Shown in pieces: positions 53,002-61,493 of a stretch of 64,000 nucleotides of DNA; position 1 is the stretch's first letter; every line of letters begins with the position of its first letter. A program made the translations under genes and the position numbers. The DNA is from Mycolicibacterium sp. P9-22 (lineage in GTDB: Bacteria > Actinomycetota > Actinomycetes > Mycobacteriales > Mycobacteriaceae), in assembly GCF_008329585.1 (NCBI RefSeq), contig NZ_NPKP01000007.1, forward strand, positions 186,001-250,000. Reading direction: 5' to 3'. Under the pieces are notes generated by a model that had not been told where the DNA came from, made no database searches, and saw only the letters and a program-made list of their open reading frames with translations.

Positions 53002-54473
53002 GATGCCTCCCGGAGTGCGGCGGCGATGGTGGCCCGCCCGATCGGGGCGGCCACTGCGCCGCCGGTGGCGGACAATCGGTCTCCGCCATTCTCCACGAGT
53101 ACCGCGACGGCCACTTTCGGGGCTTGCGCCGGGGCGAACGCGATGTACCAGGCGTGGGGCGGGGTGTTGCGGGGATCAGTGCCGTGCTCGGCGGTGCCCG
53201 TCTTGGATGCGATCTGCACGCCGGCGATGGCTCCCTTCTGCTGTGTCACCTGCTCGGCGCCGACCATCAGATCGGTAAGTGTAGCTGCGACCTGCGGTGA
53301 CACCGCGCGTCGCTGCTCGGCGGGGGCGGTGGTGGCGATATTGGACAGGTCCGGTCCCTTGAGGGTATCGACCAGGTACGGGGTCATGGTTACGCCGTCG
53401 TTGGCGATGGTCGCGGCCACCATGGCGTTCTGCAGCGGAGTCACCGCGACATCGCGCTGTCCGATGCTGGACATGCCCAGCGCCGCGCCGTCGCTGATCG
53501 GGCCGACCGTGGACTCGGCGACCTGCAGCGGGATGGGTGCCGGCGGCGAGTCCAGGCCGAATGCCTGCGCGGCGGACTTGAGCTTGTCCGCGCCGGTGTC
53601 GAGCCCCAGCTCGACGAAAGCGGTGTTGCAGGACCGGGCGAAGGCCTCGCGCAGGGACGCGGTCGGTCCGCCCCCGCAGGATGAGCCGCCGTAGTTCTCC
53701 AGCGTCGCGGTGCTGTCGGGCAGCGGGATGCGCGCCGCCGAGGTCAGCTGGGTGTCCGGGGTGCTGCCGGACTGCAGCGCCGCCGCGGTGGTGATCACCT
53801 TGAACGTCGACCCCGGCGGGTAGGTCTCGGCGATCGCGCGGTTGACCAGCGGGCCGTTCGGGTCGTCGCGCAGCTCGTCCCAGGTGGAGGTCTGCACGGC
53901 ACCGTCGTGGCTGGCCAGCTTGTTCGGGTCGTAGGACGGTGAGGACACCATCGCCAGGATCTTGCCGGTGGCGGGCTCGAGGGCCACCACAGCGCCCTTG
54001 CAGGGGCCGTCGCAGCCCTCGGACATGGCGTCCCAGGCGGCTTCCTGCACATCGGGACGCACGGTGGTGTCGACGGTGCCGCCGCGCGGGTCCCGGCCGG
54101 TGAAGAAATCGGCCAGCCGCTTGCCGAAGAGCCGCTCGTCGGAGCCGTTGAGCACGGGATCCTCGGCACGCTCGAGACCGCTGCTGGAGTAGCCCAGTGA
54201 GTAGAAGCCGGTGACCGGGGCGTAGGTCTGCGGGTTGGGGTAGACGCGCAGGAAACGGAACCGGCCGTCGGTGGACACCGAGTAGGCCAGCAGCTGGCCG
54301 CCCGCGGTGATCTGGCCGCGCTGGCGCGAGTACTCGTCGAGCAGAACCCGCTGGTTGCGCGGATCGGCGCGGTATCCGTCGGCGGTGAACACCTGGGTGA
54401 GGGTGGCGTTGGCGAGCAGCACCACCACCAGTGCCATGAACACGACCGAGATCCGGCGCAGCGAGTTGTTCAT
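52998..54473 (-). CDS. pbpA: Penicillin-binding protein PbpA (transpeptidase)
   Basis: The 491-aa protein has a membrane anchor (about residues 9-28) and a transpeptidase domain. The active-site motif is S-T-F-K with Ser222 in P-P-G-S-T-F-K, then S-C-N in R-S-C-N-T-A-F and K-T-G-T-A in S-K-T-G-T-A-E. Length and Ser222 agree with M. tuberculosis PbpA. It cross-links peptidoglycan and pairs with RodA, whose gene precedes it with a four-base overlap. A longer frame to 54629 is inside rodA. Confidence 0.96.
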   Translation of the reverse strand: MNNSLRRISVVFMALVVVLLANATLTQVFTADGYRADPRNQRVLLDEYSRQRGQITAGGQLLAYSVSTDGRFRFLRVYPNPQTYAPVTGFYSLGYSSSGLERAEDPVLNGSDERLFGKRLADFFTGRDPRGGTVDTTVRPDVQEAAWDAMSEGCDGPCKGAVVALEPATGKILAMVSSPSYDPNKLASHDGAVQTSTWDELRDDPNGPLVNRAIAETYPPGSTFKVITTAAALQSGSTPDTQLTSAARIPLPDSTATLENYGGSSCGGGPTASLREAFARSCNTAFVELGLDTGADKLKSAAQAFGLDSPPAPIPLQVAESTVGPISDGAALGMSSIGQRDVAVTPLQNAMVAATIANDGVTMTPYLVDTLKGPDLSNIATTAPAEQRRAVSPQVAATLTDLMVGAEQVTQQKGAIAGVQIASKTGTAEHGTDPRNTPPHAWYIAFAPAQAPKVAVAVLVENGGDRLSATGGAVAAPIGRATIAAALREAS

Positions 54474-55891
54474 ACGCGGCCGATCACTTCGGTGGAGGCG
54501 GCCGCGATCGGCGCAGGGTTGGGTGCCCGGGTGGTGTCGATCGGGCGCCGCGCGGCGTGCGAGATGCGCACCAGGATGGCCAGCAGCACATAGTTGGCCA
54601 GCAGCGATGAGCCGCCGTAGGACATCCACGGCGTGGTGAGCCCGGTGAGCGGGATGAGCTTGGTGACACCACCGACGACGATGAACAGCTGGATGGCCAG
54701 TGTCGAGGCCAGCCCGGCGGCCAGCAGCTTCCCGAAGCTGTCCCGGACCGCGAGCGCTGTGCGCAGACCCCGGATGACCAGGATGGTGTAGAGCATGAGA
54801 ACGCCTGCCAGACCGACCAATCCGAGCTCCTCGCCGATCGCGGCGATGATGAAGTCGGTGGACGCCGCGGGCACGGTACCGGGCTGCCCGTTGCCCAGTC
54901 CGGTTCCGAAGATGCCGCCGGTGGCGAAGCTGAACAGCGATTGCACCATCTGGTAGCCGGCGCCGTCGGGATCGGCGAACGGGTCCAGCCAGTTCTGGAC
55001 CCGCACCCGGACGTGCCCGAAAAGCTGATAGGCCACCAGGCTGCCGGCGGCGAACAGGGCCAGACCGATGACCACCCAGGACAATCGGTCGGTGGCCACG
55101 TACAGCAGCACCAGAAACGATGCGTAGAGCAGAAGTGAAGTGCCCAAGTCTTTTTCGAACACCATCACACCGACCGAGGCGATCCAGGCCACCAGCAGGG
55201 GGGCCAGATCACGCGGCCGCGGCAGGTCCACGCCGAGCACATGCTTACCGGCGTTGGTGAACAGTTCGCGCTTGGACACCAGCACCGCGGCGAAGAAGAT
55301 CAGCAACAGGATCTTGGAGAACTCGGCGGGCTGGATGGAGAAGCCCTCGAAGCGGATCCAGATCTTCGCGCCGTTCTGCTCGGAGAACCGCCTCGGCAGC
55401 AGAGCCGGAATCACAAGCAGCACAAAGCCGATGAGGCCGCAGGTGTATCCGTAACGGGCCAGCATGCGGTGGTCGCGCAGCAGCGCCAGTACGGCGCAGA
55501 AGGCGGCCACGCCGACCAGCGTCCACAGCATCTGCTGGTCGGCGTTACCGCCGACGCTGTCCAGGCTCAGCTCACGCTGGGCGAGGTCGAGGCGGTGAAT
55601 CATCACCAACCCCAACCCGTTCAGCAGCGCGACCACCGGCAGCAGCAGCGGATCAGCGTAGGGCGCGTAGCGGCGGATCGCCAGATGAGCGGCGCCGAAC
55701 AGGGCGAGGTAGCCCAGTGTGTACTGCGCCAGGTCCCAGTCCAGGCCCTGCTCCTGATTGGCTTCCACGATGAGCAACGCCACGGTGGTGATCACCGCGG
55801 CGAAAATCAGAAGGGCGAGTTCGGAATTGCGCCGATTGGGCAGGGGAGGGGTGACCGAGACCGGTGACTGTGGCTGGGTCGACGAGGTCAT
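54470..55891 (-). CDS. rodA: SEDS peptidoglycan glycosyltransferase RodA
   Basis: The 473-aa protein has about twelve helices and the SEDS signatures W-I-R-F-E-G-F-S-I-Q-P-A-E-F-S-K and F-I-I-A-A-I-G-E-E-L-G-L-V-G; the end includes P-L-T-G-L-T-T-P-W-M-S-Y-G-G-S-S. RodA polymerises glycan strands from lipid II during elongation and works with PbpA. The ATG at 55891 overlaps the pstP stop by four bases. It is also related to FtsW, but the neighbourhood supports RodA. Confidence 0.96.
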   Translation of the reverse strand: MTSSTQPQSPVSVTPPLPNRRNSELALLIFAAVITTVALLIVEANQEQGLDWDLAQYTLGYLALFGAAHLAIRRYAPYADPLLLPVVALLNGLGLVMIHRLDLAQRELSLDSVGGNADQQMLWTLVGVAAFCAVLALLRDHRMLARYGYTCGLIGFVLLVIPALLPRRFSEQNGAKIWIRFEGFSIQPAEFSKILLLIFFAAVLVSKRELFTNAGKHVLGVDLPRPRDLAPLLVAWIASVGVMVFEKDLGTSLLLYASFLVLLYVATDRLSWVVIGLALFAAGSLVAYQLFGHVRVRVQNWLDPFADPDGAGYQMVQSLFSFATGGIFGTGLGNGQPGTVPAASTDFIIAAIGEELGLVGLAGVLMLYTILVIRGLRTALAVRDSFGKLLAAGLASTLAIQLFIVVGGVTKLIPLTGLTTPWMSYGGSSLLANYVLLAILVRISHAARRPIDTTRAPNPAPIAAASTEVIGRV

Positions 55892-57414
55892 GACGCCGTC
55901 CGGCAGTTGGTGCCCGGCTCCGGCGGTGGTGGGGGCAGCGCTGTGACGGTCGGGGAGGGGCTGGTGGGGCGCGGCGGCGGCGGGGCCGCGGTGGTCGGGG
56001 TCTCCGGCGCGGGCGTGGCGGGCGGAGGCGCAACCGATGTCGCGGGCGGCGGCGTCACCGGGCGCGGGGGGCCCGAGGCCGGCGGCGGGGGAGTGGTGGG
56101 GGACGGCGGCCGGGACGGGCTCGCCGTGGTGGTCGGGGTCCGGGTCGGCAGCGCGCAGATCGGCAGCAGCGACGTCCGGGCCAGTTCGTTGATCTGCCGG
56201 ATCGCGTCGTCGAGGGAACCGGCGGGCAAACCGGCGGCGACCTGGGCGCGCTCGGACTCGCGGATGTCCCGCAGGCGCAGCACCTCGCAGTCCAGCGGCT
56301 CCTTGGACTGCCCGAAACTGATCAGCGACAGCTCGTTTCGGGCGTTCAGGCAGCCGACCAGAAATGGCTCCTGCAGGGAAAGGCCCAGAAAAGAGGTCTG
56401 CACACCCCGCATGATCGCGACGGTGTCTTCCTGCTCACTGACGTAATAGTTGTTGCGAATGATCTCGCGGGCGATGGTCAGCCCCGCCACCACCACCAGG
56501 AGGACCACCGCTGCGGCGATCAGTACCCGGCGTTTGGAGCGGGGCGGTCGTTGCTCCTCGGGTTGGGTGACAACCCTTTTGGGCTGGTTGCGCTTCGGAT
56601 TGAATGCCGAGGCGCGACCCGCTGCGGTGTTCGGCGGGATGGTGTCGTCATCGATCCCGGAGACCGCGCCGGCCAGGATCGGCTGCGTCTGGCCGTAGTC
56701 GTAGTCCACGACGTCGGCGACCACCACGGTCACGTTGTCGGGGCCGCCGCCGCGCAGCGCGAGTTCGATCAGCCGGTCGGCGGCATCGACCACGTCGGGG
56801 ATCTGCAGTGCCTCGGCGATGGTCTCGTGGCTGACCGGGTCGGACAGCCCGTCCGAGCACAGCAGGTAACGGTCGCCGACCTTGGCCTCGCGCATGATCA
56901 GCGTCGGTTCGACCTCGTGGCCGGTGAGCGCGCGCATGATCAGCGACCGCTGCGGATGGCTGTGCGCCTCCTCGGCGGTGATGCGTCCCTCGTCGACCAG
57001 GGTCTGGACGAAGGTGTCGTCCTTGGTGATCTGGGTCAGCTCTCCGTCGCGCATCAGGTAGCCGCGGGAGTCGCCGATGTGCACCAGGCCCAGCCGGCCG
57101 CCGGCAAACAGGATGGCGGTGAGCGTGGTGCCCATGCCCTCGAGCTCGGGGTCGGCCTCCACATGGGCGGCGATGGCCGAGTTGCCCTCGTGCACCGCCA
57201 CATTGAGTTTGTTGAGCAGGTCGCCGCCGGGCTCGTCGTCATCGAGATGGGCGAGCGCGGCGATCACCAGCTGGGAGGCCACCTCACCGGCTGCGTGGCC
57301 GCCCATGCCGTCGGCGAGCGCCAGCAACCGGGCCCCGGCGTACACCGAGTCCTCGTTGTTGGCGCGAACCAGACCCCGGTCGCTGCGCGCTGCGTATCTG
57401 AGAACCAGTGTCAC
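55888..57414 (-). CDS. pstP: PP2C-type Ser/Thr phosphatase PstP
   Basis: The 508-aa protein has a cytosolic PP2C domain (about 1-235) with metal-binding motifs A-D-G-M-G-G-H, I-G-D-S-R-G-Y, C-S-D-G-L-S-D and G-G-P-D-N-V-T-V-V-V. A linker, one helix (about 296-315) and an outer region ending in a Pro/Thr-rich tail follow. It reverses phosphorylation by PknA and PknB, encoded in the same operon. The start is GTG at 57414, overlapping the fhaB stop (GTGA). The repetitive tail is longer than needed for catalysis. Confidence 0.96.
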   Translation of the reverse strand: MTLVLRYAARSDRGLVRANNEDSVYAGARLLALADGMGGHAAGEVASQLVIAALAHLDDDEPGGDLLNKLNVAVHEGNSAIAAHVEADPELEGMGTTLTAILFAGGRLGLVHIGDSRGYLMRDGELTQITKDDTFVQTLVDEGRITAEEAHSHPQRSLIMRALTGHEVEPTLIMREAKVGDRYLLCSDGLSDPVSHETIAEALQIPDVVDAADRLIELALRGGGPDNVTVVVADVVDYDYGQTQPILAGAVSGIDDDTIPPNTAAGRASAFNPKRNQPKRVVTQPEEQRPPRSKRRVLIAAAVVLLVVVAGLTIAREIIRNNYYVSEQEDTVAIMRGVQTSFLGLSLQEPFLVGCLNARNELSLISFGQSKEPLDCEVLRLRDIRESERAQVAAGLPAGSLDDAIRQINELARTSLLPICALPTRTPTTTASPSRPPSPTTPPPPASGPPRPVTPPPATSVAPPPATPAPETPTTAAPPPPRPTSPSPTVTALPPPPPEPGTNCRTAS

Positions 57415-57878
57415 GGGCGCAACTCGATCACTGTCTTGCCGATTCGTACCGGCGTTCCCATCGGAACCCTTACCGCCGTAGTCACCTTCGCCCTGTCAAG
57501 GTATGTGCCGTTGGTCGATCCTAGGTCTTCCACATACCATTCCGATCCCCGTGGTGACAGCCTCGCGTGCCGTGTCGAGGCGTAATCGTCGGTGAGCACC
57601 AGGGTGGAGTCATCCGCACGCCCGATCAGCACCGGCTGGCTGCCCAGCGTGATGCGGGTACCGGCCAGCGCGCCTTCGGTGACGACCAGGTGCCGCGCGA
57701 TATGGCGCCGCTCGCCCTTGGGGAGCAGTGACCCGCGCAGCGCGAGTCCGCGGCGCACCATGACCGCACCGGTGGGCGCATAGATGTCGGTGCGCAGGAT
57801 GCGCAGCACCGACCAGATGAACAGCCACAGCAGCAGCAGGAACCCGACGCGCGTCAGCTGCAGTACTAGCCCCTGCAT
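57411..57878 (-). CDS. fhaB: FHA-domain protein FhaB (FipA)
   Basis: The 155-aa protein has an N-terminal membrane helix (about residues 10-27) and a C-terminal FHA domain (about 75-150) with G-R, S-T-R-H and G-S-T-N-G-T motifs that read phosphothreonine. Thr36 in Y-A-P-T-G matches the phosphosite reported for M. tuberculosis FhaB, where it links to FtsZ and FtsQ under oxidative stress. It heads the operon with pstP. ATG at 57878; fhaA ends 82 bases upstream. Confidence 0.94.
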   Translation of the reverse strand: MQGLVLQLTRVGFLLLLWLFIWSVLRILRTDIYAPTGAVMVRRGLALRGSLLPKGERRHIARHLVVTEGALAGTRITLGSQPVLIGRADDSTLVLTDDYASTRHARLSPRGSEWYVEDLGSTNGTYLDRAKVTTAVRVPMGTPVRIGKTVIELRP

Positions 57879-57960
57879 CCGACGTCCTCTCCGTCCCAGT
57901 TCCGTGCGAGTTCCGCCGTCACGATACTGGGGGGCCAGAAGGCCCGTAGCTGATCGACGG

Positions 57961-59367
57961 TCAGTGGACCCGGACGATGATCTCGGAGTGGCCCAACCGG
58001 ATCACGTCACCGTCGGCGAGCTGCCACTCCTGCACCGGCGCATTGTTCACCGTGGTGCCGTTGGTGGAGTTCAGGTCCGACAACAGCGCGACCTGACCAT
58101 CCCAGCGGATCTCCAGGTGACGACGGGACACCCCGGTGTCGGGTAGCCGGAACTGCGCATCCTGGCCGCGGCCGATCACGTTGGCGCCTTCGCGCAGCTG
58201 GTAGGTGCGGCCGCTGCCGTCGTCGAGCTGCAGCGTCACGGTCGCCGCGGCGCCATAGCCGGCGCCGTAACCGGCGGGCGCGGCGGGCTGGGCACCGTAG
58301 TCGTACCCGGCGGGCTCGCCGTAACCCTGATCCGGGTAGCCGGCCTGGGCGGGCGGCTCACCGTAACGGCCGTAATCGGGCGCTGCGGGGGCGGGCGGGG
58401 CCGCGTAGTCGGCACGGCCGTACTGCTGACCGCCGTAACCCTGATCCGGATAGCCGCCCTGGTCCGGGTAACCACCCTGATCGGGGTAGCCCGGAGCCGG
58501 CGGTGCGGGCGGACGTCCGTAGCCCTCGTCGTGGCGCGCCGGGGGGCGCCCGTAGTCATAGTCGCCGTAACCGGGCGGCGGCGAGGCGGGAGGCTGGCCG
58601 TATCCGGCCGGCGGTGGCGGCTGGCGGTAGCCCTGGTCGGGGTAACCGGCCGGCGGCTGAGCACCGGGCTGGCCGTACCCGGCGGGCGGACGCTGCTCAT
58701 AGGAGGGCGGCGGGTAGCCCTGGTCCGGGTAACCACCCTGCTCCTGCGGGTAGCCGCCCTGATCGGGGTAGCTACCCTGGCGCGGCGGGTAACCACCCTG
58801 GTCGGGGTGGACGGGCTCCTGCGGGTGGCTGCCGCGGGCCTCTTCAGGCTGGCGGTACCGGTCGTCGTACTGATCGTCGCCGGGCCGACCCTGTCCCTGG
58901 CCTCGGTAGCTCGGGTTGTCGGTCATCGCTGATACTCCTGGTTCTGCGGTGGACGCGCGGTCTCGTTCTGCTGGGGCGGGTTCGCGGGTGGTCGTGTCTG
59001 GGTTGACCGCTCCACGGGCGCGGAACTGTCCGGTGTGCAGGCTCGGCGATGGCTCGAACCTGACGACCACATCACCATACGTTTGCCATCCCTGGTCATG
59101 GATGAAACCCTCCAGGTGACGGGCAAATGTGGTCGATGTCCGGTCGGGGTCGGCGCTCACCTTCTGATAGTCAGTCTCACTGAGGGTAATGACGTAGGCG
59201 TTGGGGGCCAAAATACGGCCTCCGCCGACATCGCGGGCGCCCGCCTCCGCCTCGCGGCGCAACAGCGCCTCGACCTCCTGCGGGACGATCGACCCGCCGA
59301 AGACCCGGGCGAAGGCGTCACCGACGGTCGACTCGAGGCGGCGTTCGATCCGGTCTGCCAGACCCAT
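57961..59367 (-). CDS. fhaA: FHA-domain protein FhaA
   Basis: The 468-aa protein starts with DUF3662 (about 1-125: G-L-A-D-R-I-E-R-R-L-E). The middle (about 170-370) is disordered and built of Tyr/Pro/Gln/Gly repeats, and the FHA domain is at the C-terminus (about 385-465) with I-G-R-G-Q-D, S-R-R-H and S-T-N-G-T. In mycobacteria it binds phosphorylated MurJ pseudokinase domain and restrains peptidoglycan synthesis. ATG at 59367 fits the family. A longer upstream frame is rejected. Confidence 0.95.
   Translation of the reverse strand: MGLADRIERRLESTVGDAFARVFGGSIVPQEVEALLRREAEAGARDVGGGRILAPNAYVITLSETDYQKVSADPDRTSTTFARHLEGFIHDQGWQTYGDVVVRFEPSPSLHTGQFRARGAVNPDTTTREPAPAERDRASTAEPGVSAMTDNPSYRGQGQGRPGDDQYDDRYRQPEEARGSHPQEPVHPDQGGYPPRQGSYPDQGGYPQEQGGYPDQGYPPPSYEQRPPAGYGQPGAQPPAGYPDQGYRQPPPPAGYGQPPASPPPGYGDYDYGRPPARHDEGYGRPPAPPAPGYPDQGGYPDQGGYPDQGYGGQQYGRADYAAPPAPAAPDYGRYGEPPAQAGYPDQGYGEPAGYDYGAQPAAPAGYGAGYGAAATVTLQLDDGSGRTYQLREGANVIGRGQDAQFRLPDTGVSRRHLEIRWDGQVALLSDLNSTNGTTVNNAPVQEWQLADGDVIRLGHSEIIVRVH
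58310..58815. repeat. Tandem imperfect repeats coding for Y-P-D-Q-G-G in FhaA
   Basis: On the reverse strand this stretch encodes many copies of Y-P-D-Q-G-(G/Y) and P-P-A-G-Y-G-Q. The repeated DNA could vary in copy number by slippage and is hard to assemble. Confidence 0.75.
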
Positions 59368-59587
59368 CTCACCGCCCCTCTGTTTCGTCGTACCGCTGTC
59401 GGTCGGTCCCCGCGCCGCGTGTCGCTCTGGCCACACTGCTCTCAGGCATGTTATCGGCCTATCGCGCAAAAGCGTGACCAACAGATCTCTGAGAATCGAA
59501 TCCCGCCAGGTCAGCGGGGGTGGTGGGGATCGAGTTCTATGGGTTTGGGGGCGGCGGGCGTGGAGTGATAATGTTGCGCGGTCGCTC

Positions 59588-59670
59588 GGGCGAGTGGCGG
59601 AATGGCAGACGCGCTGGCTTCAGGTGCCAGTGTCCTTCGGGACGTGGGGGTTCAAGTCCCCCTTCGCCCA
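59588..59670 (+). tRNA. leuT: tRNA-Leu (anticodon CAG)
   Basis: Acceptor GGGCGAG pairs with TTCGCCC (one G-U). The 83-base length with a long variable arm (TGTCCTTCGGGACG) marks a class II tRNA. Anticodon CAG is at 59621-59623 and the T-loop GTTCAAGTC is present. No CCA is encoded. It matches leuT next to fhaA. Confidence 0.96.
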
Positions 59671-59697
59671 CATTGAGGAGTTCAACGAACTCCGGGC

Positions 59698-59735
59698 ACA
59701 AAGGTCACGAACCAGAAATGGGTCGTGACCTTTGT
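59698..59735 (+). terminator. Hairpin downstream of tRNA-Leu
   Basis: ACAAAGGTCACGA and TCGTGACCTTTGT form a perfect 13-bp stem around a 12-base loop, 27 bases after the tRNA. It probably terminates the tRNA transcript. A few Ts follow (TGTTGTTG). Confidence 0.7.
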
Positions 59736-59892
59736 TGTTGGGTGGGCGGACCTCGATCCCTGTCATCCTCGGTTCGGATGGGACGAGGCCCCGAAGAGTC
59801 CCGCTTAGGTCCTTTTCTGGTCGCGCAGCCAAGTCGAGGCGTCAGGCGACGTTGGCGTTCTGATGGCGCAGCCGGTCATGCGTCCACTAACG

Positions 59893-60426
59893 CTACCGTT
59901 GGTGGACCGCATCCAGATCCGTGCGAGTGAGTACAGGATGAACAGCAAGGCCTACATCAGCGAGGGCAGAAGATGATCCGTCGCTCCGATCGATGGCGCA
60001 CACGACGGAAGTGACGTGCGCGCCCTGGGCACGGAGCGACAATGCGGCCTGTCGAACCGCGCCCCCGGTGGTGATCACGTCTTCGATCAGCGTGACCCGC
60101 CGTCCGCCGATGTCGATCACTCCCTCGGCTACGCGCCGGGTGCCGTACTCCTTCGCTTGTTTCCGAACGAAAAGTGCAGGGAAACCGGTCAGTTGGCTGA
60201 CCACTGTCGCCAGCGGGACTCCACCCAGTTCCAGACCGCCGACGAGGTCGGTTCCGGGCGGAAGCAATGAAACCATCGCCTCGGCTACCCGGTTGAGTAG
60301 CTTCGGGTCAGACTCGAAGAGGTACTTGTCGAAGTACTCCTCCGACGTCAGCCCTGATCGCAAGGTGAACACCCCTGACAGGCGGCAAGCAGCGTCAATA
60401 TCGGCGGCCAACTCACGTCTATTCAC
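59893..60426 (-). CDS. Orotate phosphoribosyltransferase-like protein
   Basis: The 177-aa protein has the PRPP-binding motif V-T-L-I-E-D-V-I-T-T-G-G-A, and the OPRT features F-V-R-K-Q-A-K-E-Y-G-T and E-L-G-G-V-P-L-A. In pyrimidine synthesis the family joins orotate to PRPP. Mycobacteria usually have pyrE elsewhere, so this may be a second copy acquired with the accessory region. The GTG at 60426 (V-N-R-R-E-L-A) is chosen; a longer frame to 60489 lacks family support. It is divergent from the zinc-finger gene. Confidence 0.83.
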   Translation of the reverse strand: MNRRELAADIDAACRLSGVFTLRSGLTSEEYFDKYLFESDPKLLNRVAEAMVSLLPPGTDLVGGLELGGVPLATVVSQLTGFPALFVRKQAKEYGTRRVAEGVIDIGGRRVTLIEDVITTGGAVRQAALSLRAQGAHVTSVVCAIDRSDGSSSALADVGLAVHPVLTRTDLDAVHQR

Positions 60427-60530
60427 CCTGTCATCGTTACACCAAGGCTGACCGATACTGCAGTCGAACGCCATGCCGTGCGAGGGCAAGGGATGGAGGC
60501 TTGAAGATTCTCTCCGTCGGGGTCGGGACC

Positions 60531-60889
60531 ATGGGCAAAGCAGTGTCTGCAGTGATGTACTGCTCGTTCTGCGGGCGCGAATCGCGTCAGGTCAAGAAGC
60601 TGATTAGCGGTCACGGTGTGTATATCTGCGGCGATTGCGTCACCAAATGTGTGGCAATTGTCGAGGATCGACCCGATCGAAACACGCTCCCGCTGCGGGA
60701 TCGTGAGGATTACTCGGATGACGAATTGCTCGACGAGATCCCGCGTGTTGCAGCTACGACGGCCAATGGGAGGCAGACCTACGTGCTCGCGTGGACGAGC
60801 TTCGGCAACGCGGAGTCGCGTGGTCCCGGATCGCCGCGGCGTTGGGCGTCACGCGACAGTCGGCCTGGGAACGCTTCACTCACGATTAG
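60531..60889 (+). pseudogene. ClpX-type C4 zinc-finger/HTH small protein, frameshifted
   Basis: The frame from about 60531 encodes a ClpX-like C4 zinc finger: Cys-x2-Cys in Y-C-S-F-C-G-R and Cys-x2-Cys in I-C-G-D-C-V-T-K-C. After G-N near 60767 the family reading is lost, but it resumes in another frame from 60770: E-A-D-L-R-A-R-V-D-E-L, then R-Q-R-G-V-A-W-S-R-I-A-A-A-L-G-V-T, R-Q-S-A-W-E-R-F, ending at TAG 60887-60889. This C-terminus is a typical HTH of such small proteins. A one-base deletion (or two-base insertion) near GGG at 60768-60770 explains it. The broken frame runs on into the next gene. The start (60501, 60531 or 60555) is uncertain. Confidence 0.78.
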
Positions 60890-60902
60890 TAATCTGGGAA
60901 CC

Positions 60903-61493
60903 ATGGTGCCGCTCGGGCCGACTGATCCACTGCCACCCACCACGCAGCGAATCCTCGTCACCGGCGCATCCGGCGCCGGGAAAAGCACACTGCGCCAAAC
61001 CATCAGCGATATTCTCGGACTACCCACCGTTGAATTGGACTCACTGCATCATGGCCCTGGCTGGACGCAACGTCCCAGCTTCATCGCTGACGTCGAGCAA
61101 TTCGCCGCAGGCCCTGAATGGGTCGTCGAATGGCAGTACACACAGGTCCGCCCACTTCTGCTGCAGCGCGCCGACACCCTCATCTGGCTGGACCACAGCA
61201 AATTGACCGTCACCCAACGCGTCGTACGCCGAACCCTGCACCGACGAATCCACCGAACCGAGCTATGGAACGGCAACCTTGAACCGCCCCTGCACACGAT
61301 CTTCACCGACCCCGAACACATCATCCGCTGGTCCTGGAACACCCATCAGAGGCGGCGAAACGAAGCTCAGGCCATCGCACACCAAGGCAACGGGCCCGTC
61401 GTCGTGCGCCTTCGCGGTCAACCCCAAGTCAATAAGTGGATCTGCGGCCCCCTCCACACCTTGGCGACTAAAAGAAGGCTGACCGAACCCTAG
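60903..61493 (+). CDS. P-loop kinase-like protein (adenylate kinase/topology-modulation type)
   Basis: The 196-aa protein from ATG 60903 has a Walker A G-A-S-G-A-G-K-S-T near residue 17 and a following helix, then D-S-L-H-H-G-P-G-W and W-L-D-H-S-K motifs and a basic lid-like region R-R-T-L-H-R-R-I-H-R. This is the layout of small P-loop kinases related to adenylate/shikimate kinases, including the so-called DNA topology modulation (FlaR) family. The substrate is unknown. The same frame extends upstream through the broken zinc-finger gene, but a separate start just after that gene's real stop is more sensible. It is convergent with the methyltransferase, with abutting stops. Confidence 0.8.
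   Translation: MVPLGPTDPLPPTTQRILVTGASGAGKSTLRQTISDILGLPTVELDSLHHGPGWTQRPSFIADVEQFAAGPEWVVEWQYTQVRPLLLQRADTLIWLDHSKLTVTQRVVRRTLHRRIHRTELWNGNLEPPLHTIFTDPEHIIRWSWNTHQRRRNEAQAIAHQGNGPVVVRLRGQPQVNKWICGPLHTLATKRRLTEP

Noticed and set aside
60501..61493. A single 330-aa zinc finger-kinase fusion protein
   Set aside because: The zinc-finger family's own C-terminus is found intact in another frame and ends before the P-loop start, so two genes with a frameshift fit better. Not fully excluded.
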